Shown here one piece after another: positions 6,007-10,745 of a stretch of 10,745 bases of DNA. The stretch is from contig JAIRTZ010000043.1 of the NCBI GenBank assembly GCA_031254685.1, positions 1-10,745 of the forward strand, given 5' to 3'. The notes beneath the pieces were generated by a model, which did no database searches, was not told where the DNA came from, and was given only the letters and a program-made list of their open reading frames with translations. The position numbers and the translations under genes were made by a program. This DNA comes from Methanomassiliicoccaceae archaeon. Its GTDB lineage: Archaea > Thermoplasmatota > Thermoplasmata > Methanomassiliicoccales > Methanomethylophilaceae. Numbering within the stretch: the stretch's first letter is position 1; every line of letters begins with the position of its first letter.

Positions 6007-7028
6007 TGTTCTGCGTCAAATGCGGGAAGAACGGGGAAACGTTCGACGGCCTCTGCATGGAATGCTTCCTCAACGGTAAACAATTGATCTCGATGCCGCA
6101 CCACGTCGACGTGGAGAGGTGCGCCAACTGCGAGGAATTCAGAATAAACGGGCATTGGGTCGCGAGGCCGGCGAAGGAGGCCGCGGAGGACGCGGCGGTA
6201 TCCGCGATCTCCGCCGTTGACGGCCTGAGTGTGATCAGTGTCGGCGTGATGTCCGAGGAAAGGGACCTTCGTAATTTTACGGTGAAGGCCGACGTCGAGG
6301 GAAAGCTGCGCGGCCATACGGTAAGAGCATGCGCGGAAACGATAGTCAGACTGAAGAACAACGTATGCCAAAGATGCTCGAGACAGCTGGGGAACTACTA
6401 CGAGGCGACCATACAGATAAGGTCCGGGACGAAGGAGCTCGACGACCGCATCAGGGACGCGACCGTACGTTACGTAAGGGACCGCATAGAGAATATGTCA
6501 TCATCGAACCGCGGGATATTCTTGACGAGAGTGGAGGAGGTCCAGGGCGGCGTCGACATGTACGTGTCGTCAACGTCCCTCGGAAGAACTCTTGCGAAAG
6601 AGCTCGGGGACTCATACGGCGCCGAGACGAAAGAATCGTCGAAGCTCATCGGGAAGACGGAGGAGGGCGGCGACATGTACAGGATGACGTACCTCGTGAG
6701 AATGCCCGAGTATCATCTGAACGACGTCGTGATATTCGAGGACACAGCGTACAAGCTCGCCGGCATAGGCAAGGGCAACGGGAAGCTGATCAGACTGGGC
6801 GACTTCCGCGAGACGGCGATACGAAGGTCGCAGATGCCGTCGCTCCGTGTGCACACACCGTACACCAAGATAACGAAGGCGACGGTCGTAAGCAGATCGG
6901 GGGACGAGATACAGATATTGCACCCATCCAATTATTCGACCGTCGATATCAAAATACCCGCCGGCGCGGAGATAGGCGAGACGGCGGATGTCGCGGAGAT
7001 CGACGGCGTCGTATTCTTTGTGCCGTGA
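6006..7028 (+). CDS. nmd3: Archaeal NMD3 (ribosome large-subunit maturation factor homolog)
   Basis: This 340-residue protein begins with the NMD3 zinc-ribbon series: C3-x2-C6, C17-x2-C20, C39-x2-C42 and a later C121-x2-C124 pair in NNVCQRCSRQLGNYYEATIQIR-like context, the family hallmark. The remaining beta-rich part (MTYLVRMPEYHLNDVVIF, LRVHTPYTKITKATVV) corresponds to the NMD3 core domains. Eukaryotic NMD3 binds the 60S subunit and carries export signals; archaeal proteins are shorter and lack a nucleus to export from, so a role in 50S maturation or quality control is assumed rather than shown. The start overlaps the DUF424 stop as TGATG, with a GTGAT element complementary to the 16S tail a few bases upstream; GTG 6003 is a possible alternative. 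The length agrees with archaeal homologs. Confidence 0.9.
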   Translation: MFCVKCGKNGETFDGLCMECFLNGKQLISMPHHVDVERCANCEEFRINGHWVARPAKEAAEDAAVSAISAVDGLSVISVGVMSEERDLRNFTVKADVEGKLRGHTVRACAETIVRLKNNVCQRCSRQLGNYYEATIQIRSGTKELDDRIRDATVRYVRDRIENMSSSNRGIFLTRVEEVQGGVDMYVSSTSLGRTLAKELGDSYGAETKESSKLIGKTEEGGDMYRMTYLVRMPEYHLNDVVIFEDTAYKLAGIGKGNGKLIRLGDFRETAIRRSQMPSLRVHTPYTKITKATVVSRSGDEIQILHPSNYSTVDIKIPAGAEIGETADVAEIDGVVFFVP

Positions 7029-7045
7029 GACCGCCGGCGGCAACA

Positions 7046-7082
7046 CATCAAAAAGTTAAGGGTGACACCGAACTTTTTGATG
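7046..7082. repeat. 12-bp perfect inverted repeat around repeat copy 1 (hairpin or operator)
   Basis: CATCAAAAAGTT (7046-7057) and AACTTTTTGATG (7071-7082) are exact reverse complements separated by 13 nt that contain GGTGACACC, itself a 4+4 palindrome. In RNA this would form a 12-bp stem just after the NMD3 stop and could end the MCM-DUF424-NMD3 transcript. In DNA it could be a dimer-binding site. The outer arms are only partly kept around copies 2 and 3. Confidence 0.7.
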
Positions 7083-7153
7083 ATTTCGATAAAAAGTTAA
7101 GGGTGACACCGAAATCTTTACTGATTTTAACAAAAAGTTAAGGGTGACACCGA
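7050..7153. repeat. Three 22-bp direct repeats at exact 41-bp period
   Basis: Identical 22-bp copies lie at 7050-7071, 7091-7112 and 7132-7153; each is five A residues closing into AGTTAAGGGTGACACCGA. The two complete 19-bp intervals are AT-rich and share 12 of 19 positions, so the unit is a 41-bp tandem with one frozen half and one drifting half. The array fills the space between NMD3 and the ATPase gene and ends about 13 nt before that gene's presumed TATA box. A 41-bp period is close to four helical turns, which places all copies on one face of the DNA and fits cooperative protein binding. No further copy occurs in the window. It is not coding, because the period is not a multiple of three. 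Confidence 0.9.
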
Positions 7154-7165
7154 TATTTTACATCG

Positions 7166-7176
7166 ATATTAAATAC
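7166..7176 (+). promoter_or_regulatory. Probable TATA box of the DUF4143 ATPase gene
   Basis: ATATTAAATAC is centred about 36 nt before ATG 7207, giving a short leader that contains the Shine-Dalgarno-like GGATGA at 7199-7204. The repeat array lies immediately upstream, in the place expected for activator or repressor sites. Confidence 0.4.
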
Positions 7177-7206
7177 ATGCGATTCATACTGCGGAATGGA
7201 TGACAT

Positions 7207-8445
7207 ATGAACGAAGACGATATCCTGATCGACAGGCCGATGTATGCGGATGAAATAAAGAGATTCATCGACAGACCGTTCGTCAAGGTCATCGTCGGCG
7301 TAAGGCGCAGCGGAAAGAGCCGGATACTGAAAATGATCCAGAAGGAGATCTCAGAACGGACGGACCTCTCTCACATCATCGAAATGAATTTTGAGAGGTC
7401 GGACTTCTTCGGTATAACGAGCTACATCGAACTGGCGAAGTATGTCGAAGAACGCATCAAGGACGAAAAAAGGTATTACGTGTTCTTGGACGAAGTTCAA
7501 GAGGTCGAAGGCTGGGAAAAGGCAGTGAATTCGATCAGGCTGATGAACACCGACATCTATGTCACAGGCTCGAACTCAAAATTGCTCGATACCGATTATT
7601 CCACGCTGCTCGGAGGCAGGACGATCAACTTCATCATATACCCGCTCTCGTTCAGAGAGTTCATTCTTTTCAGGGAGGAACGCGGGGTCAGGAACAATTC
7701 GGACATCGACGGGTACATCAGGTTCGGCGGCTTTCCGCCGGTCTCGATGTTCGATTACTCCCTGCACGACGCGAGGCACATCGTCACCGACATCCACAGC
7801 ACCGCGCTGTTCCGCGACGTCGTAAAAAGGAACTCGGTGAAGAATCCGCAGCTGATGGACAAGATCGTTGCGTTCCTTTACGATAACGTCGGCAATCTGG
7901 TATCCCCGTCACGCATCTTGAACTATCTGACAAGCCAGGGGCGGAAGGGAACTGACCCGGAGACGGTGGTCAATTATCTGAGATACCTGGAGGAAGGCTT
8001 CCTCATCATGCGCGCGCCGCGCTACGATGTGAAAGGCAAACGTCTGCTTGAGACCAACGACAAATACTATCTCACCGACCAGAGCCTGCAGTATGCGGTA
8101 CGCGATTTCAGAGCGGACAACATACAGGGCATTTTGGAGAATATCGTATACATGGAACTGGTAAGGCGCGGATATAGCGTTTACGTGGGAAAGCTCGGCA
8201 CGCGGGAGATCGATTTTGTGGCCGAGAGAACGGACGGAAGGAAGATATATGTGCAGGTGTGCCTGGAATTCTCCGCGGACGGGGTGTACGAAAGGGAATT
8301 CGCCCCGCTGAAAGAGATCAAGGATAACTTTCCCAAATACGTGGTATCGATGGACAGATACGCAGAGCGCAATGACGGCGGCGTGATAGGAGTGCATCTG
8401 AAGGACTTTCTGCAGAGGGACGATGACGCGTCCGCAGGGAACTGA
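7207..8445 (+). CDS. AAA family ATPase with C-terminal DUF4143 domain
   Basis: This 412-residue protein has the AAA_14/DUF4143 architecture. Walker A is GVRRSGKS (31-38), Walker B is YYVFLDEVQEV with D95-E96, and TGSNSKLL (120-127) is the sensor-1 region. The middle (RFGGFPPVSMF, LYDNVGNLVSPSRILNYL) matches the DUF4143 helical and winged-helix part. Near the end, GTREIDFVAE (D336) with IYVQV (Q350) resembles the restriction-endonuclease-like core of this family. These ATPases occur in many divergent copies in anaerobic archaea and bacteria, with no established role; the nuclease-like core has not, to my knowledge, been shown to cut DNA. The gene stands alone between two housekeeping blocks, has its own repeat-laden promoter region, and appears intact, so it looks like an accessory insertion. 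Confidence 0.9.
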   Translation: MNEDDILIDRPMYADEIKRFIDRPFVKVIVGVRRSGKSRILKMIQKEISERTDLSHIIEMNFERSDFFGITSYIELAKYVEERIKDEKRYYVFLDEVQEVEGWEKAVNSIRLMNTDIYVTGSNSKLLDTDYSTLLGGRTINFIIYPLSFREFILFREERGVRNNSDIDGYIRFGGFPPVSMFDYSLHDARHIVTDIHSTALFRDVVKRNSVKNPQLMDKIVAFLYDNVGNLVSPSRILNYLTSQGRKGTDPETVVNYLRYLEEGFLIMRAPRYDVKGKRLLETNDKYYLTDQSLQYAVRDFRADNIQGILENIVYMELVRRGYSVYVGKLGTREIDFVAERTDGRKIYVQVCLEFSADGVYEREFAPLKEIKDNFPKYVVSMDRYAERNDGGVIGVHLKDFLQRDDDASAGN

Positions 8446-8456
8446 GAGTTCCGCAA

Positions 8457-8511
8457 CCGGCCGCGCGTATGGGACGGCCGGCACCGGCGGCGGGACCGCA
8501 TCCTTTTTTTT
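8457..8511 (+). terminator. Possible terminator region after the ATPase gene
   Basis: A GC-rich stem (CCGGCCG 8457-8463 with CGGCCGG 8475-8481) begins 11 nt after the stop codon, followed 22 nt later by eight T residues (8504-8511). The gap between stem and T-tract is too long for a bacterial-type terminator, but a T-run alone can terminate archaeal RNA polymerase. The same T-run may serve as the promoter of the next gene. Confidence 0.35.
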
Positions 8512-8513
8512 AC
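8504..8513 (+). promoter_or_regulatory. Probable TATA box of the fumarase operon
   Basis: The T-tract ending in TTTACA is centred about 25 nt before ATG 8533, and no Shine-Dalgarno sequence intervenes, which suggests a leaderless transcript. Confidence 0.35.
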
Positions 8514-8522
8514 ACGTGGCGT

Positions 8523-8534
8523 ATGTACGTACAT
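8523..8534. promoter_or_regulatory. 12-bp perfect palindrome over the fumarase alpha start
   Basis: ATGTACGTACAT is its own reverse complement and includes the first two bases of the start codon. If transcription begins near the ATG, a protein bound here would block initiation or translation. Its TACGTA core also occurs in the inverted repeat at 1342-1366. Confidence 0.35.
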
Positions 8535-9396
8535 GATAAAGGTCCCGGAACCGCTTGAGGACGTCATCGTGAATCTGTTACGGCTTGCGAACACGAAATT
8601 ACCGGAGGACATCGGATGGGCGCTGGAGGCGGCCGCGGCGTGGGAGACGAATGATATCGCGCGGTCACAGCTCGGCGGGATAATGGACAACGTGAAGAAG
8701 GCGGAGTTCGCGGGAAGGCCGATGTGCCAGGACACGGGGATACCGGTGTTCTATGTCACCGGGAAAATAATCCCGGGAACGGAGGACGCGATACGCAGCG
8801 GCCTGAGGAAGGCGACGGACACGATACCGCTGAGGCCGAACACGGTCCACCCGATAACAAGGAAGAATCCCGGCGGCAACCTCGGTAAGGGGATGCCGAT
8901 CATCCGTTACAGACCGACGGATGACAATTTCACGGAGATCACGGTGATCCCCAAGGGCGCCGGGTCCGAGAACATGACGAGGCTCGCAATGCTCAACCCC
9001 GCCGACGGGATCGACGGGATAAAAAAATTCGTTATATCCGCGGTACTGGAGGCCGGCGGGCGGCCGTGCCCGCCGACGGTCGTCGGCATAGGCATCGGAG
9101 GCACCGCGGACAGATGCGTGGAACTGTCCAAGGAGGCGCTGCTCGTTCCCGCGGATTCGGTAAATGATGATAAGGACGAGAGAGAGCTGGAAGAGGAATT
9201 GTTCACGATACTGAACTCGAGCGGCCTCGGCCCGATGGGGCTCGGGGGCGATACGACCGTTCTGAAAGTACGGGTGATGACCGAATGCTGCCACACCGCG
9301 TCATTACCGGCGGCGGTGAACATCAGCTGCTGGGCGTCGAGAAGGGCGACCGTTAAAATAAGCGCGGACGGGAGCGCGGAGTACAGGCAGAAGTGA
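8533..9396 (+). CDS. Class I fumarate hydratase, alpha subunit
   Basis: This 287-residue protein is the N-terminal-type subunit of iron-sulfur class I fumarase, which interconverts fumarate and L-malate in the cytoplasm as part of the partial citric acid cycle. It has MCQDTG with C65, the NPGGNLGKGMPI glycine-rich segment, IPKGAGSENM, GGRPCPPTVVGIGIGGTAD with C179, GLGPMGLGGDTT, and HTASLPAAVNISCWASRR with C266. C65, C179 and C266 are the likely [4Fe-4S] ligands; an unusual extra Cys pair (C252-C253) precedes HTASLP. The L-tartrate dehydratase alpha subunit is a close relative, and sequence reading alone does not fully separate the two; the adjacent beta subunit fits either. ATG 8533 is the first good start after the promoter. 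The beta gene begins 4 nt after the stop. Confidence 0.92.
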   Translation: MIKVPEPLEDVIVNLLRLANTKLPEDIGWALEAAAAWETNDIARSQLGGIMDNVKKAEFAGRPMCQDTGIPVFYVTGKIIPGTEDAIRSGLRKATDTIPLRPNTVHPITRKNPGGNLGKGMPIIRYRPTDDNFTEITVIPKGAGSENMTRLAMLNPADGIDGIKKFVISAVLEAGGRPCPPTVVGIGIGGTADRCVELSKEALLVPADSVNDDKDERELEEELFTILNSSGLGPMGLGGDTTVLKVRVMTECCHTASLPAAVNISCWASRRATVKISADGSAEYRQK

Positions 9397-9400
9397 TACC

Positions 9401-9979
9401 GTGAGAACAATATCGTCGCCGATGGATGAGAGGACGGTCAGAGCGCTGAAAGCAGGGGATGTCGTATTCATTGACGGAACGATAGTGACCGGCCGCGACG
9501 AGATGCACATGCGTGCATTATCGCTGAAGAAGGATGCGAGACCGCCCAACGGACTGAAAGGGGCGACGCTGTACCACTGCGGGCCGATAATGCAGCGTGA
9601 GAACAGCAAATGGAAGGTGATCGCCGCCGGTCCTACCACCAGCGCGCGCATGAACTCGCTGGAGGCGGAGATGATCTCACGTTACGGTATCCGCGCGGTG
9701 ATAGGCAAGGGCGGGATGTCCGGCGATGTTCTCGAAGCGATGAAAGAGCACGGCTGCGTATATCTCGCCGCGATCGGCGGCGCGGCGGTGTCGCTGGCGG
9801 AATGCATAAACGAGGTGAAAGGCGTCGAATGGGAGGACCTCGGGATGGCGGAGGCGATGTGGAAGTTCGAAGCGGAACGGTTCGGCCCGCTGACGGTGGC
9901 GATGGACGCGCACGGTTCCAGCATTTACAATGACGTAGCGTCAAAGGTGAACGGAACGTTAAAGAAGTATCATTCCTGA
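9401..9979 (+). CDS. Class I fumarate hydratase, beta subunit
   Basis: This 192-residue protein is the partner of the preceding subunit and matches the C-terminal domain of single-chain class I fumarases. Key stretches are GTIVTGRDEMHMRAL (26-40), LYHCGPIM (57-64), AGPTTSARMNSLEAEM (76-91), IGKGGMSGDVLEAM (101-114) and YLAAIGGAAV (121-130). In family members the GPTTSxRM and GKG segments help bind the dicarboxylate. The two chains form one active site, with the iron-sulfur cluster supplied by alpha. GTG 9401 lies 4 nt after the alpha stop, which suits coupled translation; ATG 9422 would shorten it by seven residues. The stop codon lies inside the 3' end of the convergent downstream gene, giving a 10-bp overlap. 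Confidence 0.93.
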   Translation: MRTISSPMDERTVRALKAGDVVFIDGTIVTGRDEMHMRALSLKKDARPPNGLKGATLYHCGPIMQRENSKWKVIAAGPTTSARMNSLEAEMISRYGIRAVIGKGGMSGDVLEAMKEHGCVYLAAIGGAAVSLAECINEVKGVEWEDLGMAEAMWKFEAERFGPLTVAMDAHGSSIYNDVASKVNGTLKKYHS

Positions 9980-10743
9980 TCCTTTTTCTTGGTCTCGGAG
10001 TGTATCTTCGACGATTCGGGATGTTTGCCTATGTGTATCCTGTAGGATATCGCAAATATCAGCAGGAACAACCCGATGATGCCGCCGATGAGCATCATCG
10101 AATGCGTGAAGTCAAGGCTGAACAGGTATGTCGCTACGATCTTCTGCTCAAGTTCGAAGTCGCAGGTCACCGGGTCGAGATCGTCCACGGCGACCTCTTT
10201 GTCCTCCGCATAGTAGTACGGGCTGCTTATCGATACGATATAGTCGACACCGACGGGAAGTATGAAAGAATACAATCCGGCGTCGTTGGTCGTCTTCATC
10301 GTGTGCTCCCCGGAGTCCAGATCGTGAACTTCCACCGTTACGCCGGAGACCGCCCTGCCTTTGAATGTGACCTTTCCCTCCAGCGTCCCGAACGCCTCGT
10401 CCATGAGGACGTCCGGCAGTACGATGTCGGTGCTGTCAATGTTTATCTCATATCCTGTGCTGCTCCGGCCGAGGAGTTCTCCGTTATAGAAGAAGGCCTT
10501 CACGAGATGCCCCTTCAATTCGAAACGGATAACGCATGTGGTACCGACGGCCTTGGTGAATTCCAGAGTATAATTCCCGTCATCGTCGGTGACGTTGTCC
10601 CACCTTACGCTGTCTATGGTGACATGCACGCCGCTGAGGCCCTCAAGGCCGAATCCCGCGACGACGCGTCCGGACACGGTGATCGGTTCCGGGTCCGCGG
10701 CCTCGCTCTGAACGGCGGCGAACGGCAGTGCTGCGGCCGACAC
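9970..10743 (-). CDS. Membrane-anchored protein with two carboxypeptidase-regulatory-like domains (5' end cut by window)
   Basis: The frame is open to the window edge and gives 257 residues. The first visible part (VSAAALPFAAVQSEA) looks like the end of a signal peptide with cleavage near AVQSEA, so the true start lies outside. Two beta-sandwich repeats of the carboxypeptidase-regulatory-like/Ig-like type follow, at about 20-95 (VSGRVV, LSGVHVTIDS, TDDDGNYTLEF) and 119-198 (LEGKVTFKGRAVSGVTVEV, TNDAGLYSFILPVG). One hydrophobic helix (215-234, MMLIGGIIGLFLLIF) and a short basic tail rich in Lys anchor the C-terminus, with the domains outside the cell. No enzyme motif is visible, so a structural, adhesive or envelope role is likely, but its partner is unknown. 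It converges on the fumarase operon and overlaps it by 10 bp. Confidence 0.85.
   Translation of the reverse strand: MSAAALPFAAVQSEAADPEPITVSGRVVAGFGLEGLSGVHVTIDSVRWDNVTDDDGNYTLEFTKAVGTTCVIRFELKGHLVKAFFYNGELLGRSSTGYEINIDSTDIVLPDVLMDEAFGTLEGKVTFKGRAVSGVTVEVHDLDSGEHTMKTTNDAGLYSFILPVGVDYIVSISSPYYYAEDKEVAVDDLDPVTCDFELEQKIVATYLFSLDFTHSMMLIGGIIGLFLLIFAISYRIHIGKHPESSKIHSETKKKDQE
9983..9987 (+). terminator. T-run after the fumarase operon
   Basis: Five T residues begin 4 nt after the beta-subunit stop, in a CCTTTTTCTT context. T-rich tracts can stop archaeal RNA polymerase. On the other strand the same bases encode the Lys-rich tail of the convergent membrane protein. Confidence 0.4.
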
Positions 10744-10745
10744 AA

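Noticed and set aside
6329..7141. 270-residue plus-strand ORF running into the repeats
   Set aside because: It is out of frame with NMD3 over most of its length, is extremely Arg/Asp-rich, and ends in the repeats, whose 41-bp period breaks the frame.
7050..7153. Short CRISPR array
   Set aside because: There are only three 22-bp units, and the 19-bp intervals resemble one another (12 of 19) instead of being unrelated. Both lengths are below usual CRISPR sizes and there are no cas genes.
7050..7176. Replication origin with ORB-like repeats near mcm
   Set aside because: The repeat lacks the archaeal origin-recognition-box pattern I know, and no orc1/cdc6 gene is present. Nearness to mcm alone is not evidence.

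Overview
The window looks like a chromosomal segment of a euryarchaeal methanogen-type genome, most likely Thermoplasmata/Methanomassiliicoccales. The evidence is archaeal information-processing genes (MCM helicase with an intein, a short NMD3, DUF424, an archaeal Tsr3), TATA boxes about 25-30 nt before several start codons, and an archaeal two-subunit class I fumarase. Nine of the ten in-window stop codons of intact genes are TGA, one is TAA and none is TAG. The order-level placement is inference, not proof.

Layout. (1) 1-1142 (-): 3'-truncated fusion of 3-hexulose-6-phosphate synthase and an RraA-like domain. (2) 1143-1800: gene-poor gap holding a perfect 8+8 inverted repeat and a decayed fragment of a DUF1016/YhcG-type protein. 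(3) 1801-2795 (+): two overlapping genes, a low-molecular-weight tyrosine phosphatase/arsenate reductase-like protein that has lost both signature catalytic residues, and Tsr3, the rRNA aminocarboxypropyltransferase. (4) 2836-3078 (+): small winged-helix-like protein of unknown role. (5) 3124-7028 (+): tight run of MCM (carrying a 161-residue mini-intein), DUF424 and NMD3. (6) 7029-7206: three copies of a 22-bp repeat at exact 41-bp spacing, upstream of (7) an AAA/DUF4143 ATPase of unknown function at 7207-8445. (8) 8533-9979 (+): alpha and beta subunits of class I fumarase. (9) 9970-10743 (-): 5'-truncated, membrane-anchored surface protein with two carboxypeptidase-regulatory-like beta-sandwich domains, convergent with and overlapping the fumarase beta gene.

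How the genes fit together. Tsr3 and NMD3 both concern ribosome maturation, MCM is the replicative helicase, and DUF424 is a conserved companion of such genes, so the middle of the window is a housekeeping core. HPS supplies ribulose 5-phosphate (or fixes formaldehyde), and fumarase belongs to the partial citric acid cycle. The accessory material sits in two gaps between housekeeping blocks: the DUF1016 relic and the repeat-flanked ATPase. The least explained signals are the 41-bp-phased repeats with an embedded hairpin, the MCM mini-intein with threonine at the usual block B histidine position, and the catalytically dead phosphatase paired with Tsr3.
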